The notes under the pieces: generated by a model
Databases searched by the model: none
What the model was told of the DNA's origin: nothing
Seen by the model: the letters and a program-made list of their open reading frames with translations, nothing else
Program-made: the position numbers and the translations under genes
NCBI GenBank assembly: GCA_032000125.1
Contig: DAMALH010000003.1
Coordinates: 1-64,000 of the forward strand
Length of the DNA: 64,000 nucleotides
Direction: 5' to 3'
Origin: Dryocola sp032000125
Lineage (GTDB): Bacteria > Pseudomonadota > Gammaproteobacteria > Enterobacterales > Enterobacteriaceae
Shown here: piece after piece, positions 17,565-26,884 of the stretch
Position numbering within the stretch: position 1 is the first letter of the stretch
Layout of the letters: each line of letters starts with the position of its first letter

Positions 17565-18431
17565 TTATGGCGAAGGTAATTGCGCAAGCAAATCCATAAA
17601 AGCATCAAGCTGGCGAGTCTTTGCGCCTTTGCGCCAGATAAGCCAGGTTTTCAGATAGCGCCAGTCAGGCGGCAGCGGCCATGCGCTCGCCTGATGGCTG
17701 CCGGGCATGCTTTCGAGCATGCTGCGCGGCATCAGCGCCAGACCCGCTCCGGCAACAACGCATGCCAGCATGCCGTGATAAGACTCCATTTCATGAATTT
17801 TCCCCGCTATCGCCCGATCGTGATGGAACCAGCTTTCAAAATGGCGGCGATAGGAGCAGTTCGCCCGAAATGCATAGAGGTTTGCCCCGTTAACCTGCTG
17901 AGCATGCGTTATTGGCGCATGATCGGCAGGGGCCACAATCACCATTTCCTCTTCATACACGGCGATCCCCTCTAACGCAGGATGCAACACGGGACCGTCG
18001 ACAAAAGCGGCCGACAGTTTTCCTTCAAGCACGCCGTCAATCTGGTCACCGGACGGGCCGGTAGAAAGCGAAAGCTGGATCTTCGGGTAGCGTTGATTAA
18101 AGCACGCCAGCACGCCGGGTATCCTGACGGCGGCCGTACTTTCCAGCGATCCCAGAGCCAGCATGCCCTGCGGCTCATTGCCGGCAACCACCATCCTTGC
18201 TTCCTCCACCAGCTCGAGTATTCGTTTGCTGTAATGTAAAAAGCTGTGCCCGGCCGGGGCGAGTTTCAGGCGCTGATTTTCACGGATAAACAGATCGACA
18301 CCCAGATCCGCCTCAAGCTGCTTAATGCGGGTGGTGAGGTTAGACGGCACGCGGTGCACCTGCTGCGCGGCGGCGTTAATGCTGCCGGTTTCCGCTACCG
18401 CGGTGAACATTTCAAGCTGCACAAGATCCAT
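17565..18431 (-). CDS. ptrR: LysR-type regulator PtrR (YneJ)
   Basis: A 288-residue LysR protein: N-terminal HTH (ETGSINAAAQQVHRVPSNLTTRIKQLEADLG) and a periplasmic-binding-like effector domain (FRANCSYRRHFESWFH, MESYHGMLACVVAGAGLALMP). It aligns throughout with E. coli PtrR, which controls the putrescine/GABA gene sad. It is divergent from sad over a 101-bp spacer, the usual arrangement for LysR control of the neighbour. Confidence 0.93.
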   Translation of the reverse strand: MDLVQLEMFTAVAETGSINAAAQQVHRVPSNLTTRIKQLEADLGVDLFIRENQRLKLAPAGHSFLHYSKRILELVEEARMVVAGNEPQGMLALGSLESTAAVRIPGVLACFNQRYPKIQLSLSTGPSGDQIDGVLEGKLSAAFVDGPVLHPALEGIAVYEEEMVIVAPADHAPITHAQQVNGANLYAFRANCSYRRHFESWFHHDRAIAGKIHEMESYHGMLACVVAGAGLALMPRSMLESMPGSHQASAWPLPPDWRYLKTWLIWRKGAKTRQLDAFMDLLAQLPSP

Positions 18432-18532
18432 GCTTTGTTCTCATATTGTGAATAACTGACTCACCATTATTCATTTTTAATCAACCCATCTCAAGCGTAA
18501 GGTAAGCGGACATTCAGCAACAAGGCGGCAAT

Positions 18533-19924
18533 ATGCACTCTGTTACGGCGCAAACTCACGCGATTTCACTAAACCCGGCAACCGGTCAACGGCTTGCCGC
18601 TTATCCTTATCAATCAGACGCTCAGCTTGATGCAGCGCTTGCGCAAAACCACGGCGCTTTTCTGGCCTGGCGGCAGGTATCCGTCATGCAGCGAGCGCAA
18701 AAGCTTAGGGATCTGGCCGCTGTGTTGCGCGCTAACGCTGAACCGATGGCGCAAATGATTACCGCTGAAATGGGCAAGCCGATCGTTCAGGCGAGGGCAG
18801 AGGTGGCCAAGTCAGCCAGCCTGTGCGACTGGTACGCTGAACAGGGTCCGGCAATGCTAAGCACAGAAGCTACGCAGGTGGAAGAGAATAAAGCGGTGAT
18901 TGAATATCGTCCGCTGGGTCCGGTGCTTGCGGTAATGCCGTGGAACTTCCCGCTGTGGCAGGTTATGCGCGGTGCGGTTCCTGTGCTGCTTGCGGGTAAC
19001 GGTTATGTACTCAAGCACGCGCCAAACGTGATGGGCTGCGCCCGGCTCATCGAAGAGCTGTTTATCAAAGCCGATTTTCCGGCGAGCTTATTTGAAGTAA
19101 TAAACGTGACGCCCGCGGGCGTGAGCCGGGCGATAAAAGATCCGCGCATTGCCGCAATCACCGTAACCGGCAGCGGGCGAGCGGGTGCGGCGATTGGCGC
19201 CCAGGCCGGAGCGGCGCTAAAAAAATGCGTGCTTGAGCTTGGGGGTTCCGATCCGTTTATCGTGCTGAATGACGCGGATCTTGATGAGGCGGTCAAAGCG
19301 GCAGTTACCGGGCGCTTCCAGAATACCGGGCAGGTTTGCGCGGCGGCAAAACGCTTTATCGTTGAAGAAGGCATTGCCGCCGCCTTTACGGAAAGGTTTC
19401 TTGCGGCCGCGCAGCAAATGCAAACGGGGAACCCAGCGCTTGAGACAACGCAGCTTGGGCCAATGGCGCGTTACGATCTGCGCGATGAACTCCACGAACA
19501 GGTTACAGCGTCACTTAATGAGGGCGCTACGCTGCTGCTGGGCGGTGAGAAACTGGCGGGCGAAGGCAATTATTACGCCCCGACCGTGCTGGGCAACGTA
19601 ACACCGACAATGACGGCTTTTCGTCAGGAGCTGTTCGGCCCGGTCGCCGCGATTACCGTGGCTCACGACGCGGAGCATGCGCTTGCGCTTGCAAACGACA
19701 GCGACTTTGGCCTTTCAGCCACGCTGTTCACCGCAGACCAGACGCTTGCCTACGAAATGGCGGCCCGTCTGGAATGCGGCGGCGTATTTATCAACGGCTA
19801 CAGCGCAAGCGATCCGCGCGTGGCCTTTGGCGGCGTAAAGAAAAGCGGCTTCGGGCGGGAGCTTTCGCGTTTTGGTCTGCATGAATTCTGTAACGTACAG
19901 ACCCTGTGGAAAGATCGCCGCTAG
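18533..19924 (+). CDS. sad: succinate-semialdehyde dehydrogenase Sad (YneI)
   Basis: A 463-residue NAD(P)-dependent aldehyde dehydrogenase that oxidises succinate semialdehyde from putrescine/GABA breakdown. The catalytic Cys is about C269 in NTGQVCAAAKRF; the general base Glu is in CVLELGGSDPF; MPWNFPLWQVMRGAVP lines the cofactor site. It is collinear with E. coli Sad. In E. coli glsB is next; here a chemoreceptor and a DUF1003 gene intervene. Confidence 0.95.
   Translation: MHSVTAQTHAISLNPATGQRLAAYPYQSDAQLDAALAQNHGAFLAWRQVSVMQRAQKLRDLAAVLRANAEPMAQMITAEMGKPIVQARAEVAKSASLCDWYAEQGPAMLSTEATQVEENKAVIEYRPLGPVLAVMPWNFPLWQVMRGAVPVLLAGNGYVLKHAPNVMGCARLIEELFIKADFPASLFEVINVTPAGVSRAIKDPRIAAITVTGSGRAGAAIGAQAGAALKKCVLELGGSDPFIVLNDADLDEAVKAAVTGRFQNTGQVCAAAKRFIVEEGIAAAFTERFLAAAQQMQTGNPALETTQLGPMARYDLRDELHEQVTASLNEGATLLLGGEKLAGEGNYYAPTVLGNVTPTMTAFRQELFGPVAAITVAHDAEHALALANDSDFGLSATLFTADQTLAYEMAARLECGGVFINGYSASDPRVAFGGVKKSGFGRELSRFGLHEFCNVQTLWKDRR
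19502..19514. promoter_or_regulatory. near-match matS site
   Basis: GTTACAGCGTCAC differs from the matS consensus GTGACRNYGTCAC at one position (T for G, third base). It lies inside sad. It may bind MatP weakly, or may be chance. Confidence 0.3.
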
Positions 19925-20023
19925 CGAAAGGGCGACCCGGCATAAGCCGTTCACAAATCTGAAATAGTTCTGTCATTTTCGCCCGGTACACTCGCCGCAT
20001 TCATAGTGTTACCAAAGAAAATC

Positions 20024-21646
20024 ATGAACATAAGACAAATTTTCAGCTCATGGAAGGCGCCTCGCCGCTCGTTTGGGTTACTGAGCGGCGCGGTCTGTGT
20101 TATAGCGCTGTTCTGCGTTTTGCAGATTATGTCGACCCTTTTGCTTTCTTCCATTTTGCGCGACACCCGGCGAGACGTTCTCGCAAGCGACCAGCGGCAC
20201 GAACAGCAGATGTTTATGGACAAGGCGCGCAGCTCGTTGCTTATGGCAAGCGATCTGTTAAACCGGGCGGGCATCTATTTTCTGCAGGATAAAGAAACCG
20301 GTTCAGTCGGGAGCTGGAACAGCCTGCTGGATGAGTCTCAGTCGGCGCTTAAGGCTTCCCTTGCCGATTTTAACCGCTATCAGCAGCTGCGAAGCACAAA
20401 CAGCCAGCAAGAGCAGCAGCACAGCGAAGCGCTGGTCAGCAGCTATAAGCTCTTTTTTGACGGTCTGAAAGAGCAGGCGGACGGCCTCGCGCAAAGCAGC
20501 TCCATCGATGCATTTTTTGCCGTACCCATTCAGGCGTTCCAGAGCGACTTTAACGAACGCTATGCCGGTTTCCAGAATGAAAACGAGCAGCAAACTCGCG
20601 AGGCCAGCGGCTCCTTGCTGCGCAGCCTTAGCCATACGCAAAACATGTTTATCGCGGCGCTTGGCGTGCTGGCACTGGTCGCCATCGCGGTCTGGCTGGC
20701 CGTAACCCGCTGGGTTATTAAGCCTCTTCGAAGCGTAATCGCTCATATTGATGTGCTTGCCGCAGGCGATCTTTCCCACCTGCCGCCTGCACAAAATCAT
20801 GTGAACCGGGAGGTGAATCAACTGAGCGGCAGCGTGGTGGCGATGCAGCAGGGGTTGCTGGATCTGGTTCAGGAAGTACGTGACGCCGCAGCAACGATGG
20901 CGCTGAATATCAATCGTCTGGCGGAAGGGAATCAGATGCTCTTCAGCCAGTCTGCGCAGCAGGAGCAGGAGTTAGAGGGCGTAATCAATCACATCACGGA
21001 GCTGGGTTCGCGCGTAAAAGAAAACAGTGATTATGCGAAGCTTGCTAATCTTCGCGTTGACGAGGCCCGTGAAATCGCCGCCGGTGGCGACCAGATGATG
21101 CACCGGGTGAACCTTTCCATGCAGGATATCGTTACGCAATCCGCCGAGATGCGCGGCATTGTAGCCATTATCGACAGCGTGGCGTTTCAGACCAATATTC
21201 TGGCGCTTAACGCCGCCATTGAAGCGGCGCACGCGGGCAACCACGGGCGCGGATTTGCGGTGGTGGCAAAAGAGGTCGGGCTGCTGGCGCAAAAGAGCAG
21301 CCGGTCCACGCATAATATTAAAGCCCTTATCAACAATTCCATGCAGGGTATTGAGCAGGGCTCAAACGCGGTAACGGTGCTTGAAACCAGTTTGCAGAAC
21401 GTCATCGCCGCGGTGAGTAAACTGAGCGGCCTGCTAAGTGAAATCTCTGCGGCCACGCTCAACCAGGGCGAGAGCGTTCATCATATGACGAAACGCATTG
21501 CCACGCTTAATCAGGTGGCAACCCAAACCAATCAGCTAATCCGCGAAACCTCAGGTTCTTCCAGGCTGCTGCGCGACGAATCTTCCCGCCTTGAAAGCGC
21601 GGTGGCGCGTTTTCATCTGCCGCCAGAGGCCGGTTACACCTTGTAA
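20024..21646 (+). CDS. methyl-accepting chemotaxis-type protein with atypical tip
   Basis: About 540 residues. TM1 is near residues 13-36, then a periplasmic helical sensor of about 165 residues (SLLMASDLLNRAGIYF resembles the Tsr/Tar ligand helix), TM2 (MFIAALGVLALVAIAVWLAV), a HAMP domain and a coiled-coil signalling domain. The tip reads AFQTNILALNAAIEAAHAGNHGRGFAVVAKEV in two parts; compared with Tsr, R388 is H and E391 is N. The protein ends PPEAGYTL, with no NWETF-type CheR/CheB tether. I use the ATG at 20024; a GTG at 20006 is in frame but has no ribosome site. Sensory ligand unknown. It lies between sad and glsB, which are adjacent in E. coli. Confidence 0.85.
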   Translation: MNIRQIFSSWKAPRRSFGLLSGAVCVIALFCVLQIMSTLLLSSILRDTRRDVLASDQRHEQQMFMDKARSSLLMASDLLNRAGIYFLQDKETGSVGSWNSLLDESQSALKASLADFNRYQQLRSTNSQQEQQHSEALVSSYKLFFDGLKEQADGLAQSSSIDAFFAVPIQAFQSDFNERYAGFQNENEQQTREASGSLLRSLSHTQNMFIAALGVLALVAIAVWLAVTRWVIKPLRSVIAHIDVLAAGDLSHLPPAQNHVNREVNQLSGSVVAMQQGLLDLVQEVRDAAATMALNINRLAEGNQMLFSQSAQQEQELEGVINHITELGSRVKENSDYAKLANLRVDEAREIAAGGDQMMHRVNLSMQDIVTQSAEMRGIVAIIDSVAFQTNILALNAAIEAAHAGNHGRGFAVVAKEVGLLAQKSSRSTHNIKALINNSMQGIEQGSNAVTVLETSLQNVIAAVSKLSGLLSEISAATLNQGESVHHMTKRIATLNQVATQTNQLIRETSGSSRLLRDESSRLESAVARFHLPPEAGYTL

Positions 21647-21751
21647 AACTTTATTGAGGATATTAACGGCGTGAAGGCGCCGTATTCCTACTGTTTTCAC
21701 CGTTTGTATACCAGACTTTACTCACCCTTAATTTGTTGTGAAAGCACCATC

Positions 21752-22258
21752 ATGGACAGCGAATCACGTCGTCAACTCAACGAATTACGCAGGCAAAGCA
21801 AGCAGGAGCATGAAGAGCTGCTGGCTGACCCCGCAGAATGTGAGCCAGCAACTACGTTTGGGCAACGAATGGCGGATGTGATAACGGGCGGCATCGCCAC
21901 CTGGACATTTATCCTGGCGCAGTCCGCCATTATTATTGTCTGGACCACCTATAACCTCTTCTCCAGAAAATCAGGCTTCGATCCTTATCCTTTCGTTTTA
22001 TTAAACCTGTTTCTGTCATTCCAGGCGGCCTATACCGCGCCTGCGATCATGATGAGCCAGAAACGGCAGAATATGAACGACAGCCGCCGGGCCGAGATTG
22101 AGTCCAACGTAAACGTTAAAACCGATCTTGAGCTTTATGCGCTGCATGAAAAAATCGACATGATGAAGGATAAAGATATCGCCGAGCTAAAGCATACCGT
22201 AAGCGAACTGCTTGAAGAGCTGAAAAAGTTGAGGCCGCCCGCGGCCAACAGCGCCTGA
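21752..22258 (+). CDS. DUF1003 inner-membrane protein
   Basis: A 168-residue protein with a charged N-terminal helix, two TM segments (TWTFILAQSAIIIVWTTYNLF; PFVLLNLFLSFQAAYTAPAIMM) and a C-terminal coiled coil (ALHEKIDMMKDKDIAELKHTVSELLEELKKL). GGIATWTFI and PAIMMSQKRQ are DUF1003 hallmarks. I take the ATG at 21752; a longer reading from 21671 adds 27 Cys/Tyr-rich residues unlike the family. Function unknown; a proximal promoter is not obvious. Confidence 0.85.
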   Translation: MDSESRRQLNELRRQSKQEHEELLADPAECEPATTFGQRMADVITGGIATWTFILAQSAIIIVWTTYNLFSRKSGFDPYPFVLLNLFLSFQAAYTAPAIMMSQKRQNMNDSRRAEIESNVNVKTDLELYALHEKIDMMKDKDIAELKHTVSELLEELKKLRPPAANSA

Positions 22259-22358
22259 TCGTTTCTTACGCCGGTATGACGCCCCGGTTTCAGCTGCCTG
22301 CTGGAGTCACATCTGATATACTGCCGGACGTTAATTTCCCGTCAGTCAGGAGCAAGCG

Positions 22359-23285
22359 GTGTCAGCTTTGCCGGATAATCAGTTGCTCGAAGAGATTCTG
22401 GCGCAGGTCAGGCCGCTTATAGGGCAGGGAAAAGTTGCAAATTATATCCCTGCGCTTGCGCAAGTCCCCGCCGATAAACTAGGCATCGCGATCTGTACCG
22501 TGGACGGCGAAATCTTCAGCGCGGGCGATGCGCGGGAGCGTTTTTCCATTCAGTCCATCTCCAAAGTGCTGAGCCTTGCGCTCGCCATGGGCCGCTACGA
22601 AGAAGATGAAATCTGGCGGCGGGTAGGGAAAGAGCCTTCCGGTCAGCCGTTCAATTCTTTGGTACAGCTTGAGCTGGAGCAGGGCAAACCCCGTAATCCT
22701 TTTATTAACGCCGGGGCGCTGGTGGTGTGCGATATGTTGCAAACGCGCCTGAGCGCACCGCGACAGCGTATGCTTGAGGTTGTGCGCCAGCTCGCCGACG
22801 CCCGCGATCTTGCTTACGATACGCAGATAGCCAGGTTGGAGTTCGAACACTCCGCCCGCAACGCGGCCATCGCCTGGCTGATGAAGTCATTTGGTAATTT
22901 TGATAATGACGTGATTACCGTGCTTCAGAACTACTTCCACTATTGTGCGTTAAAAATGAGCTGCCTGGAGCTGGCAAAAACCTTCCTTTTTCTTGCCAAT
23001 CAGGGCCGCTCGCCGCAGCTTGATGAGCCGGTGGTCGGCGCCCGGCAAGCGCGCCAGATTAATGCGCTGATGGTGACAAGCGGCATGTACGACGGCGCGG
23101 GCGAGTTCGCCTACCGCGTCGGCATGCCGGGGAAGTCGGGCGTAGGAGGCGGGATCGTCGCTATCGTACCGCATGAAATGTCGATTGCCGTCTGGAGCCC
23201 GGAGCTTGATCTCTCAGGTAACTCGCTGGCCGGCACCGCCGCGCTGGAAAGGCTTGCTCAGCGTATTGGCCGCTCTATTTTTTAA
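22359..23285 (+). CDS. glsB: glutaminase 2
   Basis: A 308-residue serine-dependent beta-lactamase-fold glutaminase converting glutamine to glutamate and ammonia. The catalytic S66-x-x-K69 is in QSISKVLSL; NAGALVVCDML and KSGVGGGIVAIVPHEM are conserved. It aligns with E. coli GlsB/YneH. The GTG start at 22359 follows CAGGAG. In E. coli it adjoins sad, linking nitrogen and GABA metabolism. Confidence 0.95.
   Translation: MSALPDNQLLEEILAQVRPLIGQGKVANYIPALAQVPADKLGIAICTVDGEIFSAGDARERFSIQSISKVLSLALAMGRYEEDEIWRRVGKEPSGQPFNSLVQLELEQGKPRNPFINAGALVVCDMLQTRLSAPRQRMLEVVRQLADARDLAYDTQIARLEFEHSARNAAIAWLMKSFGNFDNDVITVLQNYFHYCALKMSCLELAKTFLFLANQGRSPQLDEPVVGARQARQINALMVTSGMYDGAGEFAYRVGMPGKSGVGGGIVAIVPHEMSIAVWSPELDLSGNSLAGTAALERLAQRIGRSIF
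22432..22439 (+). other. KOPS-like octamer GGGCAGGG
   Basis: Fits GGGNAGGG on the top strand, pointing towards dif. Inside glsB. Confidence 0.4.
22621..22628 (+). other. KOPS-like octamer GGGTAGGG
   Basis: Fits GGGNAGGG on the top strand, pointing towards dif. Inside glsB, 182 bp from the previous octamer. Confidence 0.4.
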
Positions 23286-23318
23286 CAAAACGCCGCGCTG
23301 CCGTTTAAGCCCGCGCCT

Positions 23319-23338
23319 GAGTACAACCTGTTGTACTC
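23319..23338. promoter_or_regulatory. perfect operator-like palindrome upstream of rhmR
   Basis: GAGTACAAC and GTTGTACTC form a perfect 9-bp inverted repeat around CT. It lies 33 bp after glsB and 150 bp before rhmR. No T run follows, so an operator fits better than a terminator. The binding protein is unknown. Confidence 0.5.
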
Positions 23339-23488
23339 CCCACAAAAAAATCTGCGCGTGTTATCACATTTCTCAATCCTAAAAATCCTCATGCCGCGTC
23401 AGAGCGGCGAAGTTTGACACGCCTCACATAAGCATCACCTGCCCGCCGCCACACTTGATTCCATCAGACAAGACCGGAGTCCACTCTA

Positions 23489-24268
23489 ATGGAATCAACC
23501 AAAGTGCCCGCCCTGACGCGAGCCATTGAGATCATGAATTTCATCGCTGCACGGGGGCCGACCAGCGCGGCCATCCTTATCAGCGAGCTGGGTATCCCGA
23601 AAAGCACGCTTTATCTGCTGCTTGCCGAACTCAAAAAGCATCGCTTTGTCACGGTGGATGCTCAGGATAACTACTGTCTGTGGACCAAGCTGGTGGAGCT
23701 TGCGGGCCATGCGCTGAGCAAAATCGATCTGCGGGATATTGCCCGCAGTCGCCTTACGCAGCTGATGGAGCAGACCGGGCTGCTTTGTCATCTCGGCATC
23801 ATTGATAACGGCAACGCTTACTACATTCTCAAAATCGAATCTTCCGCCACCATCAGCGTGCGCTCGCATGAAGGGAAGAGCCTGTCCCTTAGCCGCTCCG
23901 GCATTGGCAAATGCCTGCTGGCCTGGCAGCCGTCGCCGCTGCGCGAAAACATTATTGCCACTCTGGACTTTAGCCCAAGAACGCCGACCTCGATTACCAC
24001 ACCGGAACGCATGGTGGAGGAGATCGGCAAAATTCGCCGTCAGGGCTGGAGCTACGACCACGGTGAGGATTACTCCGACGTGCGCTGTGTCGCCGCCCCG
24101 ATATTTAACGGCCGCAACGATCTTAGCGCCGCGATTTCCGTGGTGGGCACCCGATTACAAATTAACGATGACAATCGTGACCTGATTGCCAGCCAGACCC
24201 TTGCCTGCGCGAAAGAAATTTCCCGTTTGCTCGGCTGGCGAAGCCCTTTCGATCTGAAAGCATCATAA
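23489..24268 (+). CDS. rhmR: IclR-family regulator of the rhamnonate operon
   Basis: A 259-residue IclR protein: N-terminal winged helix (TSAAILISELGIPKSTLYLLLAELKKHRFV) and a C-terminal effector domain (GWSYDHGEDYSDVRCVAAPIF). It is immediately upstream of rhmD in the same direction, as YfaX is in E. coli. Probably a repressor relieved by L-rhamnonate or a derivative. A possible -35 (TTGACA at 23414) lies upstream, without a clear -10. Confidence 0.9.
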   Translation: MESTKVPALTRAIEIMNFIAARGPTSAAILISELGIPKSTLYLLLAELKKHRFVTVDAQDNYCLWTKLVELAGHALSKIDLRDIARSRLTQLMEQTGLLCHLGIIDNGNAYYILKIESSATISVRSHEGKSLSLSRSGIGKCLLAWQPSPLRENIIATLDFSPRTPTSITTPERMVEEIGKIRRQGWSYDHGEDYSDVRCVAAPIFNGRNDLSAAISVVGTRLQINDDNRDLIASQTLACAKEISRLLGWRSPFDLKAS

Positions 24269-24290
24269 CTATTACTGAGGAGAACAGCCG

Positions 24291-25496
24291 ATGACCCTAC
24301 CTAAAATAAAACAAGTTCGCGCCTGGTATCTGGGCGGAGCAACGGCCGAGAAAGGCAGCGGCGGGGCCGATTACCACGACCAGGGTAATCAGCACTGGAT
24401 AGACGACCATATCGCGACGCCAATGAGTAAATACCGGCAATACGAACAGTCGCGTCAGTCTTTCGGGATCAACGTGCTGGGCACGCTGGTGGTGGAAGTG
24501 GAGGCCGATAATGGCCAGACCGGGTTTGCGGTTTCCACCGCCGGGGAGATGGGCTGCTTTATCGTTGAGAAGCACCTTAACCGCTTTATCGAAGGCAAGT
24601 GCGTCAGCGACATCAAGCTCATCCATGACCAGATGCTGGGCGCCACGCTGTATTACGCCGGCTCCGGCGGTCTGGTAATGAACACGATTTCCTGTGTCGA
24701 TCTGGCGCTGTGGGATTTGTTTGGCAAGGTGGTTGGCCTGCCGGTCTACAAACTGCTTGGCGGAGCGGTGCGCGATGAGATCCAGTTCTATGCAACAGGC
24801 GCGCGTCCCGACCTCGCCAAAGAAATGGGCTTTATCGGCGGGAAGATGCCCACACACTGGGGGCCGCACGATGGCGATGCGGGGATCCGTAAGGATGCGG
24901 CGATGGTGGCGGAATACCGCGAAAAATGCGGACCGGACTTCTGGTTAATGCTCGACTGCTGGATGAGCCAGGACGTTAACTACGCCACCAAACTGGCCCA
25001 CGCCTGTGCGCCGTACAACCTGAAATGGGTTGAAGAGTGTCTGCCGCCTCAGCAGTATGAGGGCTACCGCGAACTTAAACGCAATGCGCCTGCAGGGATG
25101 ATGGTGACCAGCGGTGAGCACCACGGCACGCTCCAGTCATTCCGCACCCTGGCGGAAACCGGCATCGATATTATGCAGCCGGACGTAGGCTGGTGCGGCG
25201 GCCTGACCACGCTGGTGGAAATTGCCGCTATCGCCAAATCACGCGGGCAACTTGTAGTACCGCATGGCTCATCGGTTTACTCCCACCACGCGGTGATCAC
25301 TTTTACCAATACGCCTTTCAGCGAGTTCCTGATGACCAGCCCGGACTGTTCAACAATGCGGCCGCAGTTTGATCCGATCCTGGTTGATGAGCCCGTGCCG
25401 GTTAACGGCCGCATGCATAAATCCGTACTGGATAAACCGGGCTTTGGGGTAGAGCTGAACCGGGATCTGAATCTGAAACGACCTTATAACCATTAA
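24291..25496 (+). CDS. rhmD: L-rhamnonate dehydratase
   Basis: A 401-residue enolase-superfamily enzyme converting L-rhamnonate to 2-keto-3-deoxy-L-rhamnonate. The Mg ligands expected from E. coli RhmD (offset by four) are D222 in LDCWMSQD, E248 in VEECLPP and E276 in SGEHHG; the general base is H325 in HGSSVYSHHAV. The 20s-loop region (GADYHDQGNQHWIDD) is conserved. First structural gene of the operon, 22 bp after rhmR. Confidence 0.95.
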   Translation: MTLPKIKQVRAWYLGGATAEKGSGGADYHDQGNQHWIDDHIATPMSKYRQYEQSRQSFGINVLGTLVVEVEADNGQTGFAVSTAGEMGCFIVEKHLNRFIEGKCVSDIKLIHDQMLGATLYYAGSGGLVMNTISCVDLALWDLFGKVVGLPVYKLLGGAVRDEIQFYATGARPDLAKEMGFIGGKMPTHWGPHDGDAGIRKDAAMVAEYREKCGPDFWLMLDCWMSQDVNYATKLAHACAPYNLKWVEECLPPQQYEGYRELKRNAPAGMMVTSGEHHGTLQSFRTLAETGIDIMQPDVGWCGGLTTLVEIAAIAKSRGQLVVPHGSSVYSHHAVITFTNTPFSEFLMTSPDCSTMRPQFDPILVDEPVPVNGRMHKSVLDKPGFGVELNRDLNLKRPYNH

Positions 25497-25582
25497 TCAA
25501 CCGGCGTCGCGTTTAGCAGGCTGAGAAACTTCAGTAATCGTGACGTTGTAACCTTTTTTCAGCCTCAATAAGGGTAACTGCT

Positions 25583-26869
25583 ATGGATTCCGTTCTGAAC
25601 AGTGCGGTGAAGAAGAACCGCGTGCGTTTAATCCCGTTTATGCTGGCGCTGTACATTCTGGCTTTTCTCGACCGTTCTAATATCGGCTTTGCCAAAGAGA
25701 CTTACCAGATTGATACCGGGCTCAGTAACGAAGCCTACGCGCTGGGCGCGGGGATATTCTTTGTGGTGTACGCTTTCCTGGGCGTACCTGCAAACCTGTT
25801 GATGCGTAAGTGGGGAGCCCGCAGATGGATTGGCGGCACGACGTTGCTGTGGGGAATACTGTCAGCAGCCATGGGATATGCCGACAGCGAGGCAAAATTC
25901 CTTATTGTGCGCACGCTGTTAGGCGCTGCGGAAGCCGGTTTCTTCCCCGGAATGATTTACCTCACCTCGCAGTGGTTCCCGCAGCGCAATCGAGCAGCCG
26001 TTATGGGGCTGTTTTATATGGGCGCGCCGCTGGCCTTAACGCTCGGCTCACCGCTGTCAGGGGCTTTGCTTGAAATGCACGGCTTTATGGGCAGCCCCGG
26101 CTGGTACTGGATGTTCCTTATCGAAGGTTTGCTGGCGGTTGCCGCAGGCGTCTTTACGTTCTTCTATCTTGATGATACGCCTGCGAAAGCCCGTTTTCTG
26201 ACGGACGAAGAGAAACAGGTGCTGCTGGCGCAGCTGGCAAGCGAAGAGGAAAAGAAAACCACGTCCCGCTTCAGGGATGCCATCAGCAATGGCCGTGTCT
26301 GGCAGCTCGCGATTATCTATATGACCATTCAGATTGCGGTATACGGGCTAATTTTCTTCCTGCCAACCCAGGTTGCGGAGCTGATGGGAACTAAGGTGGG
26401 CTTTACCGCTTCGCTGGTCACCGCAATCCCGTGGATAGCGGCGCTGTTCGGCACCTGGTACATCCCACGCTATTCCGATAAAACGGGCGATCGCCGTAAC
26501 GTTGCCGCGTTGACGCTGCTTGCCGCAGGGATCGGAATTGGCGTTTCAGGTTTGGTTAGTCCGGTTCTGGCGATTGTTGCGCTTTGCGTGGCGGCGATTG
26601 GTTTTATCGCCGTACAGCCCGTGTTCTGGACGATGCCAACGCAGTTGCTCTCCGGCACCGCGCTTGCGGCTGGTATCGGTTTTGTGAATCTGTTCGGTGC
26701 CGTTGGCGGCTTCCTTGCACCGCTTATCCGCGTCAAAGCTGAAACCGTTTTTAACAGCCATGCGGCAGGGCTGCTCGCACTCGCCGGGATCGCCGTTATT
26801 GGCTCCTTGATTATTTTCACGCTGCGCGTGGCTAAGCAAACGCCGCTTTCCAGCCCGCAGCGCTCGTAA
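25583..26869 (+). CDS. rhmT: L-rhamnonate MFS transporter
   Basis: A 428-residue, 12-TM ACS-family MFS permease (LYILAFLDRSNIGFAKETY, GFFPGMIYLTSQWFPQRNRA are family hallmarks). Third gene of the rhm cluster, equivalent to YfaV, expected to import L-rhamnonate. An 86-bp gap to rhmD contains a near-matS sequence. Confidence 0.92.
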   Translation: MDSVLNSAVKKNRVRLIPFMLALYILAFLDRSNIGFAKETYQIDTGLSNEAYALGAGIFFVVYAFLGVPANLLMRKWGARRWIGGTTLLWGILSAAMGYADSEAKFLIVRTLLGAAEAGFFPGMIYLTSQWFPQRNRAAVMGLFYMGAPLALTLGSPLSGALLEMHGFMGSPGWYWMFLIEGLLAVAAGVFTFFYLDDTPAKARFLTDEEKQVLLAQLASEEEKKTTSRFRDAISNGRVWQLAIIYMTIQIAVYGLIFFLPTQVAELMGTKVGFTASLVTAIPWIAALFGTWYIPRYSDKTGDRRNVAALTLLAAGIGIGVSGLVSPVLAIVALCVAAIGFIAVQPVFWTMPTQLLSGTALAAGIGFVNLFGAVGGFLAPLIRVKAETVFNSHAAGLLALAGIAVIGSLIIFTLRVAKQTPLSSPQRS

Positions 26870-26884
26870 CGCATAAGGATTTCT

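Noticed and set aside
19940..20000. Sigma-28 promoter before the chemoreceptor at 20024
   Set aside because: The best alignment (AAATAGTT, 11 bp, GCCCGGTA) matches the consensus poorly in both boxes.
25540..25552. Tus-type ter site around GTTGTAAC, and a similar ATGTTGTAA in the pgaA leader
   Set aside because: Only the 8-bp core or less agrees with the E. coli Ter consensus; flanking key bases differ.
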